Of a stretch of DNA of 64,000 bases, positions 1 through 7,079 are shown in pieces. How positions within the stretch are numbered: the stretch's first letter is position 1; the number at the start of each line of letters is the position of its first letter. The notes beneath the pieces were generated by a model. It did no database searches, was not told the origin of the DNA, and saw nothing but the letters and a program-made list of their open reading frames with translations. Both the position numbers and the translations under genes were made by a program. The stretch comes from Paraburkholderia sabiae (lineage in GTDB: Bacteria > Pseudomonadota > Gammaproteobacteria > Burkholderiales > Burkholderiaceae), in contig NZ_CP125295.1 of NCBI RefSeq assembly GCF_030412785.1, positions 1,798,001-1,862,000 on the forward strand, in the 5' to 3' direction.

Positions 1-112
1 CCTCGCTCAGCGACGACGCGGACACGCCGCCCGTCGACGCCGCATTGCGAAAGCCGCGCGCGGCGCTGACGGCGACGAAGGCTTTCAGATCGGCCAGATC
101 GGGTTCGACCAT
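1..112 (-). CDS. LysR-family transcriptional regulator, N-terminal fragment
   Basis: The first 37 residues of a protein run off the left edge on the minus strand. They begin MVEPDLADLKAFVAV and continue into ARGFRNAASTGGVSASSLSE, the start of a LysR winged helix-turn-helix, where the motif AARxxxxAA...GVSxSSLS is typical. The gene is divergent from the aldo/keto reductase at 241, the usual arrangement for a LysR regulator and its target. The effector-binding domain is outside the window, so the ligand cannot be inferred. The family call is good; the control of the neighbour is inference from position. Confidence 0.75.
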   Translation of the reverse strand, partial: MVEPDLADLKAFVAVSAARGFRNAASTGGVSASSLSE

Positions 113-240
113 TGTTCGGAATTCCGCACAGGGTATTCGGATTGGGGTGGATTATCGCACGGTCGGTTTGCACGGATACTGCGTCTCAGGCGTCGTGCAG
201 TGCTGTCGACGCATTCGACGAATCCACGGAGAGAACGAAC

Positions 241-1254
241 ATGAAGCAACTGCAACTTGGCAAGGCAGGCCCGGCAAGCTCGGCGATCGGCCTCGGCTGC
301 ATGGGCATGTCGGGTATGTATGGACCGTCCGACCGCGCCGAGAGCATCGCGACGATCCATGCGGCGCTGGAAGCGGGCATCACGTTGTTCGATACGGGCG
401 ATTTCTACGGTTCGGGCCACAACGAGATACTGCTCGGCGAGGCGTTGAAGAGCGCGCCAGCGTCGCGGCGCGACAATGCGCTCATCAGCGTGAAATTCGG
501 CGCGATGCGCGATCCGGCGGGCGGCTGGACGGGGTACGACGCGCGCCCGGCGGCCGTGAAGAATTTCCTCGCGTATTCGCTGCAGCGGCTGGGCGTCGAT
601 CACATCGACATCTATCGACCTGCGCGGCTCGATCCGAACGTGCCCATCGAAGACACGGTCGGCGCGATCGCAGAGCTGGTGCAGGCGGGCTATGTGCGGC
701 ACGTCGGGCTGTCCGAAGTCGGTGCAACGACGATCCGCAAGGCCGCGTCCGTTACACCGATTTGCGATCTGCAGATCGAGTACTCGCTGATTTCGCGCGG
801 TATCGAGGACGAGATTCTGCCGACATTGCGTGAACTGGGCATTGGCGTGACGGCGTATGGCGTGTTGTCGCGCGGGCTGATCAGCGGGCATTGGCAGAAA
901 AATGCCGCGGGCAAGGGCGATTTTCGCGCGATGAGCCCGCGGTTTCAGGGGGAGAATGTTGAGCGCAATCTTGCGCTTGTTGACGCGTTGCGTGGGATCG
1001 CCGATGGCAAAGGTGTGTCTGTTGCGCAAATCGCTATTGCCTGGGTTGCTGCGCAGGGTGACGATGTTGTACCGCTTGTTGGTGCGCGGCGGCGTGACCG
1101 GTTGGGGGAAGCGCTCGGGGCGCTTGATGTCTCGCTTGATGTGGAGGAACTCGCTGCTATCGAGAAGGCTGTGCCAAAGGGCTCGGCGGCCGGTGAACGA
1201 TATGCTGCTGCGCAGATGGCGCATCTTGATAGTGAGAAGGGTGCTTCGCACTGA
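241..1254 (+). CDS. Aldo/keto reductase
   Basis: This 337-residue cytosolic NADPH-dependent oxidoreductase of the aldo/keto reductase fold has the length usual for the family. The start is the ATG preceded by a GGAGAG ribosome site; a longer upstream reading frame lacks one. Of the usual catalytic tetrad, Asp51, Tyr56 (FDTGDFYG) and Lys85 (SVKFG) are visible, but the strand that normally ends in a catalytic His reads DIYRPARLDP, with Ala128 at that place. The NADP-binding end reads VPLVGARRRDRL. Substrate is unknown. The last 300 bases become rich in T-ending codons as the gene approaches the repeat element that starts right after its stop codon. Confidence 0.85.
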   Translation: MKQLQLGKAGPASSAIGLGCMGMSGMYGPSDRAESIATIHAALEAGITLFDTGDFYGSGHNEILLGEALKSAPASRRDNALISVKFGAMRDPAGGWTGYDARPAAVKNFLAYSLQRLGVDHIDIYRPARLDPNVPIEDTVGAIAELVQAGYVRHVGLSEVGATTIRKAASVTPICDLQIEYSLISRGIEDEILPTLRELGIGVTAYGVLSRGLISGHWQKNAAGKGDFRAMSPRFQGENVERNLALVDALRGIADGKGVSVAQIAIAWVAAQGDDVVPLVGARRRDRLGEALGALDVSLDVEELAAIEKAVPKGSAAGERYAAAQMAHLDSEKGASH

Positions 1255-1769
1255 TGGTTTTTTTGTCTGCGACGCTAGTCGCCATTCTTTGGTTTTTTGG
1301 TTTTGGTTTCGCTGGCATCCGCGAATTCGTATCGGTTTGCTAGCGTTGCCCCTGTGCGGGGCGGCACCTACTTTTCTTTGCAGCGGCAAAGAAAAGTAGG
1401 CAAAAGAAAGCCGCTTCAAACCTCCGGTGCCTGCCAGAATCGCGCTTCGGCATGCCGCAGTTGATCTGTCGCGCAGCGACGCCAACACTCCGTAGAAAGC
1501 CCGCAGTCAGGCGCGCGCGGCGCGAAAGATGACATCCACTTGGGGCACGTTCGGTCAGCACGTTTTTTTGCATTTGCCCTCGGTTGATTGCGGCGTTATG
1601 TGCTCCAGACTGTGTGTGGGTTTTCGCGCTGTGCGCGGTTGACTGCGGGCTTTCTACGGAGTGCGGACGTCGCTGCGCGACGGCTCAACTGCGGCATGCT
1701 GAAGCGCTGTCCTTGCGGGCACCGGAGGTACAAAAGCGGCTTTCTTTTGCCTACTTTTCTTTGCCGCTG
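1255..1769. repeat. Palindromic intergenic element, copy 1, left portion
   Basis: Non-coding element beginning at the stop codon of the aldo/keto reductase. It opens with a T-run and GTCTGCGACGCTAGTCGCC, then a left arm holding a perfect 15-bp hairpin (CCTACTTTTCTTTGC, loop AGCG, 1367-1400). A central part follows, then an inverted right arm, so the same sequences (CACCGGAGG..., GGCTTTCTTTTGCC) reappear on the other strand from about 1600. The right arm is cut at 1769 by the IS element and resumes at 3047. Related copies lie at 49020-49806 and 62724-63383. No coding capacity is supported. Confidence 0.85.
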
Positions 1770-3046
1770 TGTACAGACTGGAGACATAGCTGACAGGTGT
1801 ACAGGGACATGGTTGACACTTTCGGGTAATCAAACGCCCGGATTCAACCATGCCCTGGGAAGCAAAAAACACCATGAATCTCCGCGAAGAATTCGTCAGC
1901 CTGGCCGCCACACAGGCCCTGTCATTCAGCGAGCTATGCCGGCGCTACCGGATCAGCCGCCAGACCGGCTACAAGTGGCTGGACCGTCACAAGGCCGAAG
2001 GCCCCGGCGGGCTGGCCGACCGCTCCCGACGCCCGCACCACAGCCCCCTGCGCTCACCTGAACACATCGAAGCGCGGGTGCTGGAACTGCGTCGCGAACA
2101 TGGCTGGGGCGGACGCAAGATCGAACGGCGCCTGAGGGATCTGGGTGAGACAGAGGTGCCCGCGCCCGCCACGATCACCGAAATCCTGCGGCGCCACGGG
2201 CTCATCGATGAACAGGCGTCGCAGCAGCGCCAGCACTGGCAGCGCTTCGAGCACGCGCATCCGAACCTGCTGTGGCAGATGGACTTCAAGGGCGACGTCC
2301 AGACGCTGAAGGATGGGCGCTGCATGCCGCTGACGGTCATCGACGATCACTCGCGCTACAACCTCGTGCTGAGCGCCTGCTCGCGTACGACCACACAGGT
2401 CGTGCAGGCCGAGCTTGAGCGCGCGTTCCGCTGCTACGGGCTGCCCGCGCGCATCAACACCGACAATGGGGCGCCGTGGGGCTCGCCCGGCGCGCCGGGG
2501 CAGCTCACCGAACTCGCGGTCTGGCTGATCCGGCTGGGCATCGAGGTGAGCTACAGCCGGCCGTATCACCCGCAGACCAATGGCAAGGACGAACGGTTTC
2601 ACCGCACGCTGAAGGCCGAAGTGCTGGACCGGCAGACCTTCAGCACGCATGCGCACATGCAGCAGGCACTGGATCGCTGGCGGCACGTGTACAACGTCGA
2701 ACGTCCGCACGAGGCACTGGGGATGGCCACGCCCATCACGCGCTACGCGTGCAGCCTGCGCGCGATGCCCGGGCGGCTGCCCGAGCCCGAATACGGCTGC
2801 GGCGATGAAGTGTTGCGGGTCAATGCCAGCGGCGAGGTGCGCCTGCGCGGCGAGAAACTCAAGCTATCGATCGCGCTCAAGGGGCTGCAGGTAGCAGCCC
2901 GCATGAGCGAGAAGGAAGACGGGGTGATCGAGATATGGTTTGCCCATCAGCGGGTCGCAAAACTTGACCTGAAGGCTCCCAAACCCTGACCATCAGGTGT
3001 CAACGATGTCCCCGTACAGGTGTCAACCATGTCTCCAGTCTGTACA
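1770..3046 (+). mobile_element. Complete IS481-family-like insertion sequence (1277 bp)
   Basis: Both ends are visible as imperfect terminal inverted repeats starting TGTACAGACTGGAGACAT; the right end read on the minus strand starts identically, and the match continues for tens of bases with mismatches. A 6-bp target duplication CCGCTG flanks it (1764-1769 and 3047-3052). One transposase gene fills the interior. The uninterrupted target sequence is present at 49533-49566 and 63229-63262, which fixes the insertion point. The transposase is intact, so the copy may be active. Confidence 0.93.
1850..2989 (+). CDS. IS481-type DDE transposase
   Basis: This 379-residue transposase catalyses cut-and-join of the surrounding IS. 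Residues 10-50 form a helix-turn-helix (SFSELCRRYRISRQTGYKWLDR), followed by a second DNA-binding segment around 70-120. The rve integrase core carries the DDE triad at Asp145 (QMDFKGD), Asp205 (NTDNG) and Glu248 (QTNGKDERFHRTL). The MPW opening is typical of IS481 transposases and supports the start; an alternative ATG lies eight codons in. The reading frame is intact from end to end and lies alone between the terminal inverted repeats. Confidence 0.95.
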   Translation: MPWEAKNTMNLREEFVSLAATQALSFSELCRRYRISRQTGYKWLDRHKAEGPGGLADRSRRPHHSPLRSPEHIEARVLELRREHGWGGRKIERRLRDLGETEVPAPATITEILRRHGLIDEQASQQRQHWQRFEHAHPNLLWQMDFKGDVQTLKDGRCMPLTVIDDHSRYNLVLSACSRTTTQVVQAELERAFRCYGLPARINTDNGAPWGSPGAPGQLTELAVWLIRLGIEVSYSRPYHPQTNGKDERFHRTLKAEVLDRQTFSTHAHMQQALDRWRHVYNVERPHEALGMATPITRYACSLRAMPGRLPEPEYGCGDEVLRVNASGEVRLRGEKLKLSIALKGLQVAARMSEKEDGVIEIWFAHQRVAKLDLKAPKP

Positions 3047-3125
3047 CCGCTGCAAAGAAAAGTAGGTGCTGCCCCGCACAGGGGCAACGCCTGAAGCACC
3101 GATACGAATTCGCGGATGCCAGCGC
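3047..3125. repeat. Palindromic intergenic element, copy 1, right remainder
   Basis: Sequence after the IS resumes the right arm of copy 1: target duplication CCGCTG, the second half of the 15-bp hairpin (GCAAAGAAAAGTAGG, 3052-3066), then GGGGCAACGC and CGGATGCCAGCGCAGC as in the other copies. The expected right terminus (GGCGACTAGCGTCGCAGAC, present in copies 2 and 3) is missing; the heptamer array takes its place. Confidence 0.8.
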
Positions 3126-3224
3126 AGCAAAAAGCAAAAAGCAAAAAGCAAAAAGCAAAAAGCAAAAAGCAAAAAGCAAAAAGCAAAAAGCAAAAAGCAA
3201 AAAGCAAAAAGCAAAAAGCAAAAA
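3126..3224 (+). repeat. AGCAAAA heptanucleotide tandem array, about 14 copies
   Basis: Perfect 7-bp units from 3126 to 3224 (14 units plus one base). The array ends 63 bp before the start codon of the D-2-hydroxyacid dehydrogenase. The other two copies of the surrounding element have only one to three loose units at the same place, so this array is a local expansion. A non-triplet unit this long is prone to slippage; here it would change promoter or leader spacing, not a reading frame. Confidence 0.95.
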
Positions 3225-3287
3225 CCCACACTGCGCCGCAACAACTCTTGTTGCTACACTTCGCGTAGCGTTCAATCCCATACCGCC

Positions 3288-4220
3288 ATGAAACCATCCC
3301 TGCTGGTACTGATCCCTCTCAGCGACGAAAGTCGCACCCACATCGCGGCATCGTTCGAAGTCAGCTACGCGCCAACGCACGAAGCACGCAAAGAAGCCAT
3401 CGCAACGGAGGGCGCGCAGATCCGCGCTGTGTTGACTAACGGCACGACGGGCTTGACGGCGCCAGAGATCGACGCCATGCCCGCACTCGAATTCGTCAGC
3501 GCGCTCGGCGCAGGCTACGAAAACATTGCGACGGACCACGCGCGCGCACGCGGCATCGTGCTCGCGAACGGCGCAGGTACTAACGACGACTGCGTCGCCG
3601 ATCACGCAATGGCCTTGCTGCTCGCAGTGGTCCGCGACGTGCCGCAACGCGATCGCGCAACACGCGAAGGCATCTGGCGCGACGCGCTTCCGATGCGTCC
3701 GTCCGTATCGGGCAAACGGCTCGGCGTGATCGGCCTCGGCAATATCGGGCGGAAGGTTGCGCGGCGCGCAGCGGGCTTCGATATCGAAGTCGCGTATCAC
3801 AACCGCAAGCCGCGCGAGGGCGCCACGTGGCGCTATTTCGCCGACGTAAATGAACTCGCGCGCTGGAGCGACTATCTGGTCGTTGCAACGCCGGGTGGAC
3901 CGTCGACGCATCATCTGATCAACCGCGATGTTCTCGAAGCGCTGGGCCCGAAGGGCTTTCTGGTGAACGTGTCGCGCGGCAGCGTCGTCGATACGGCGGC
4001 GCTCGCGCACGCGTTGAGCCACGGCGTCATTGCGGGCGCAGGGCTCGATGTGTACGAAGGCGAACCGCAGCCGCCGCAGGCGCTGCTGCCTCTGACCAAT
4101 GTCGTGCTCACGCCGCATGTTGCGGGCACGTCGCCGGAATCGACCGGCGCTTCCGTCGATAACTTCATCACCAACGCCACGCGTCACTTCGCGGGCGAAG
4201 ATGTGTTGACACCCATCTGA
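3288..4220 (+). CDS. D-2-hydroxyacid dehydrogenase (hydroxypyruvate/glyoxylate reductase type)
   Basis: This 310-residue NAD(P)H-dependent enzyme interconverts 2-keto and D-2-hydroxy acids. The C-terminal Rossmann domain shows GLGNIG at 149-154. The catalytic triad of the family is present: Arg230 (VNVSRGS), Glu259 (YEGEP) and His277 (TPHVAGT). Hydroxypyruvate, phenylpyruvate or glyoxylate are usual substrates of similar sequences; the sequence does not decide among them. The start at MKPSLLVL was chosen because the longer frame runs back through the heptamer array and the repeat element. Codons near the 5' end are A/C-rich beside the repeat. An OsmC gene follows 27 bp later, so the two may be co-transcribed. 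Confidence 0.88.
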   Translation: MKPSLLVLIPLSDESRTHIAASFEVSYAPTHEARKEAIATEGAQIRAVLTNGTTGLTAPEIDAMPALEFVSALGAGYENIATDHARARGIVLANGAGTNDDCVADHAMALLLAVVRDVPQRDRATREGIWRDALPMRPSVSGKRLGVIGLGNIGRKVARRAAGFDIEVAYHNRKPREGATWRYFADVNELARWSDYLVVATPGGPSTHHLINRDVLEALGPKGFLVNVSRGSVVDTAALAHALSHGVIAGAGLDVYEGEPQPPQALLPLTNVVLTPHVAGTSPESTGASVDNFITNATRHFAGEDVLTPI

Positions 4221-4247
4221 TCGTTCACACAGAGGATCTTTGACGTC

Positions 4248-4727
4248 ATGGCCAAACATACGGCGCTGATCGAATGGAGCAGTAACGGCAGCAAGTTCAC
4301 CGACAACCGCTATAGCCGCGCGCATCAATGGACGTTCGACGGCGGCGCAATCGTACCTGCATCGAGTTCGCCTCACGTCGTGCGCGTGCCTTTCTCGGAT
4401 CCCGCCGCTGTCGACCCGGAAGAAGCCTACGTTGCCGCGCTGTCGAGCTGCCACATGCTGTGGTTTCTTTCGATCGCGGCAGAGCAGGGCTACGTCGTCA
4501 CGTCGTATCGCGATGAAGCCGAAGGCACGATGGCGAAGAACGACGCGGGCAAGGAAGTGGTCACGCGCGTCGTGTTGAAGCCCGCTGTTGCATTCGCGGG
4601 ATCGAAAGCGCCCAGCAATGAAGCGCTCGCGCATCTGCATCACCTCGCACACGACTCCTGCTTTCTGGCCAATTCGGTGAAGACGGTGATCGATGTCGAA
4701 GGCAGCTGGAGTTTCAGCGAGCTTTGA
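4248..4727 (+). CDS. OsmC/Ohr-family peroxide-detoxifying protein
   Basis: A 159-residue cytosolic protein of the OsmC/Ohr fold, which reduces organic hydroperoxides with a reactive Cys pair. The two family cysteines are visible: Cys68 in AALSSCHMLWFLS, the highly conserved helix, and Cys138 in HDSCFLANSV near the C-terminus. Length fits the family. It follows the dehydrogenase by 27 bp with AGAGGA upstream. Whether it belongs to the OsmC, Ohr or YhfA subgroup is not decided here; the HMLWFLS helix is more like the YhfA/OsmC side. Confidence 0.88.
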   Translation: MAKHTALIEWSSNGSKFTDNRYSRAHQWTFDGGAIVPASSSPHVVRVPFSDPAAVDPEEAYVAALSSCHMLWFLSIAAEQGYVVTSYRDEAEGTMAKNDAGKEVVTRVVLKPAVAFAGSKAPSNEALAHLHHLAHDSCFLANSVKTVIDVEGSWSFSEL

Positions 4728-4746
4728 TCCGCGAATGGCGTGGCGC

Positions 4747-4775
4747 AAAAAAAGGCCGACCATCAAAGGTCGGCC
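4747..4775 (-). terminator. Rho-independent terminator for a minus-strand transcript
   Basis: Read on the minus strand: GGCCGACC, loop TTTGAT, GGTCGGCC, then seven U (the A-run at 4747-4753). On the plus strand the hairpin is followed by ACAAAAG, so it is a poor terminator for osmC. It points to a transcript coming from the right in a stretch with no minus-strand gene. Confidence 0.85.
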
Positions 4776-4915
4776 ACAAAAGATTCCGGTTTTTTCCGAG
4801 GGCCATGCTGCCGGAACCTGAGAGACTGTCATTGTCTCGCGGCGACACTGAAGGCTTGCTTAAGCGCACGACCCATAAAGAAACATTCGTTGCACGATAG
4901 CTAAACAATTATGTC
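4776..4915 (-). ncRNA. Candidate small RNA on the minus strand
   Basis: No minus-strand protein gene ends at the terminator, so a stand-alone RNA is likely. Upstream of the terminator the minus-strand RNA can form a hairpin between 4811-4818 and 4782-4789. Position 4783/4817 is a G-U wobble in minus-strand RNA but an A-C mismatch in plus-strand RNA, which favours this orientation. A further small hairpin lies at 4822-4838 (GAGAC/GTCTC). I do not recognise the RNA; the 5' end near 4915 is a guess. The phrase CTCTCAGG recalls a glycine riboswitch but the rest does not fit. Confidence 0.4.
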
Positions 4916-5435
4916 TATGTAGTAAGGCTGACACGCTGCGTCGTTGTGTGTGAATTTGCGTTTTTTTCATCAGCATTTCTTAAGCTTTGCGCGCTATGAT
5001 GTGCGCCCTCGTCTTCGGCAGTCACCGGTAAGCACTGCGCTAATCGAATCGACCGATTCAGATTTACCGGTTCCTTCTTTCCGTCACGCCCGCCGTGCAG
5101 TATTTTCCTCGTTGTATAGCCGGATAATGGGGAACAAGTTCTGAGCCGGGAACGCTACAAATTACCGCTGTGTTGTGTTCGCCACAGTGGATTTTTACGA
5201 ATGTAAAGGATCGTTACTCGCGTAACCGTGATGCGTTATGCGGCATTCGCGCTATCTCCCTTCTGTCGCTTTATCGGCGCGGCTCACGTGCTCGCCGCCA
5301 TCTTCCCGCCCGTAAATGCCGCAGCGCGAAGTTGCATGTAGACGTTTTCAAACGGTAACAACCGGCCGTATTGATGCATCTGCTATTCCGCTACTTTTTA
5401 GTCACCGATCGCTGACGTTAAAACGGGGGACGTGA
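4916..5435. other. Intergenic region, no gene seen
   Basis: About 520 bp of lower-GC, non-coding DNA ahead of the regulator at 5436. It contains a nested inverted repeat: ACCGGTAA (5024-5031) with TTACCGGT (5064-5071) and, inside, GAATC (5046-5050) with GATTC (5055-5059). Short frames here lack ribosome sites and coding character. It probably holds promoter elements for both the candidate RNA and the regulator, but no promoter is clear enough to place. Confidence 0.5.
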
Positions 5436-6827
5436 GTGGTCGGTACTTATTCGATCATTCGAGGCGGGCTAACCGATCACACCATGAATCTAAATCTGAA
5501 ACGGCTCTATCACGTCTGCAATCCCGAACGCGCATGTCTCGACGGAAATCTTCCGTCGCTGCAATGGCGTATCCGCAGCATCGACATTCGAGAACGACAA
5601 GGTGCCGCGTTGCTCGCGAACGATCGTGCCGCAGGTTTGATCGAATTTCCTTCTCTGAGCATTCCCGCCGACCTGAATGAAGTCGACGAACTCACGCGTT
5701 CGAGTGCAGCCATCAGCTGGGTCGCCGTCGTCACCAATGCGCATCTCGAGGACCCGGAAATCGGGCGCATCGTGCGCACGCGTTGCGTGAGTTATATCCG
5801 CCTGCCCGCAGCAGCGGAAACGATCGCGCAGGAACTCGATCGCGCCTATGAGATGTCGGCCGCTGATTCGACCGAGTACAAGAGCGGCAATACGGCCAAT
5901 ACGGGAGCGCTTGCGATGATCGGCGCGAGCGCTTCGATGGGCGAAGTGCGCGCGGCAATACGGACTGCATCCGAACACGAACGCGCGGTGACGATCGTCG
6001 GCGAATCGGGGAGTGGCAAGGCGCTGACAGCATCGTCGATTCATCTGGGTTCGGCGCGCAGAGAAGGGCCGTTCGTCTCGATCGATTGTGCAGCGTACGC
6101 GCCTGAGCGCGTGGAAGCGGAAATATTTGGCGTAGGGGAGACTAAAGTCGAAACGGGCAATCAGCGATCTCGCCTGAGCATGGCGGAGGGCGGCTCACTG
6201 TATATCGACGGCATCTGCGAACTGCCGCTTGCAGCACAAGAACGGCTCGCGGATCTGATCGATGACGGTGCGTGCAATGTGCGCATCATCTGCTCGACAC
6301 ATATCGACCTGCAGCGCGCTGCAGACGAAGCCCGTCTGCACGCGCGTCTTTTTTCGGCGCTGTCGTCCGCGACGATTGTCATTCCACCGCTGCGCGAACG
6401 CGGCCCGGACATCCGTCTGCTCGCGGCGCATCTGCTGAAGAGCTTCCGTTCCGATTCGCGGCATCAGGTGCAGGGTTTTTCGGTGTGCGCGTGGGAAGCG
6501 TTCGATACGCACACCTGGCCCGGCAACGTGCGCGAAATGATCAACCGTATCCGTCATGCTATCGTGGCCAGTAACGGGCCGCTGATCAGTGCGACGGATC
6601 TGGGTTTCGAACATATCTCCAGCATGCCGATGATGCGGGCGTCGGACGAAACCGACGACATTCCCGAATGGGACGCCGTCGAACTGGCCGTCGCACGAAA
6701 TCAGGGCCGGCTCGACGCGGCGGCGACGGAATTGCATATCTCGAAGGTATTGCTGGCGCGCATGCTCGCGTCGAATGCCAGGCGGGCCGTGGCGACGCCC
6801 GGCGCGCTGCGGATGGACTCGGCATAA
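5436..6827 (+). CDS. Degenerate sigma-54-type AAA+ transcriptional regulator (VpsR-like)
   Basis: This 463-residue protein has an N-terminal receiver-like domain (1-140), an AAA+ domain (about 155-395) and a weak Fis-type helix-turn-helix at the end (RNQGRLDAAATELHISKVLLARML). The start is GTG with GGGGGA six bases upstream. The AAA+ core is damaged where it matters: Walker A reads GESGSGKA (189-196) without the usual T/S, Walker B reads SLYIDGI (254-260) with Gly for the catalytic Glu, and the GAFTGA loop that touches sigma-54 is replaced by sequence around ETKVETG. WPGNVRE (361-367) is kept. Regulators of the VpsR type, which work without sigma-54, show similar losses. It probably binds DNA as a sigma-54-independent regulator. 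Confidence 0.8.
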   Translation: MVGTYSIIRGGLTDHTMNLNLKRLYHVCNPERACLDGNLPSLQWRIRSIDIRERQGAALLANDRAAGLIEFPSLSIPADLNEVDELTRSSAAISWVAVVTNAHLEDPEIGRIVRTRCVSYIRLPAAAETIAQELDRAYEMSAADSTEYKSGNTANTGALAMIGASASMGEVRAAIRTASEHERAVTIVGESGSGKALTASSIHLGSARREGPFVSIDCAAYAPERVEAEIFGVGETKVETGNQRSRLSMAEGGSLYIDGICELPLAAQERLADLIDDGACNVRIICSTHIDLQRAADEARLHARLFSALSSATIVIPPLRERGPDIRLLAAHLLKSFRSDSRHQVQGFSVCAWEAFDTHTWPGNVREMINRIRHAIVASNGPLISATDLGFEHISSMPMMRASDETDDIPEWDAVELAVARNQGRLDAAATELHISKVLLARMLASNARRAVATPGALRMDSA

Positions 6828-6841
6828 GCGGCTGACGAAGC

Positions 6842-6878
6842 GCCTGTTTGCGAGGCGAAATGAGCCTCGCAAACAGGC
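6842..6878 (+). terminator. Strong hairpin after the AAA+ regulator
   Basis: Perfect 15-bp stem GCCTGTTTGCGAGGC / GCCTCGCAAACAGGC with a 7-base loop, 14 bp after the stop codon. There is no U-run on either side, so it is either a rho-assisted terminator or an mRNA-stabilising hairpin. Confidence 0.6.
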
Positions 6879-7079
6879 ATCTCCAGCGCGCCTCACGAAC
6901 GGTTACACAATCCTTTTTTGTGTAGCACCTTTTCCACTTTCTGCGCGCTATGCTTGGCCTCAACCATGCAGCGCACGCACTTCGAACCGTACCTGCCCCG
7001 ATTTTTTATCTGTTTTATTTGAATTTTTTCGCGGATTTTTTTTCTTCCGTTCAATGCCGTTATTTGTATGTTCTGAACC

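Noticed and set aside
1255..1800. Short open frames in the repeat elements (also at 48990-49640 and 62700-63430)
   Set aside because: The same peptides recur at every copy because the DNA repeats; there are no start signals and the hairpins would dominate.
3126..3224. CRISPR-like repeat array
   Set aside because: The units are contiguous 7-mers without spacers; it is a microsatellite.
4776..4900. Glycine riboswitch
   Set aside because: The minus strand has CTCTCAGG like the 3' part of the aptamer, but the GCCGAAG-like piece is on the opposite strand and no glycine gene follows.
4944..5358. Small proteins between the candidate RNA and the AAA+ regulator
   Set aside because: Frames of 62-66 codons have no ribosome site, no codon bias and no recognisable features.
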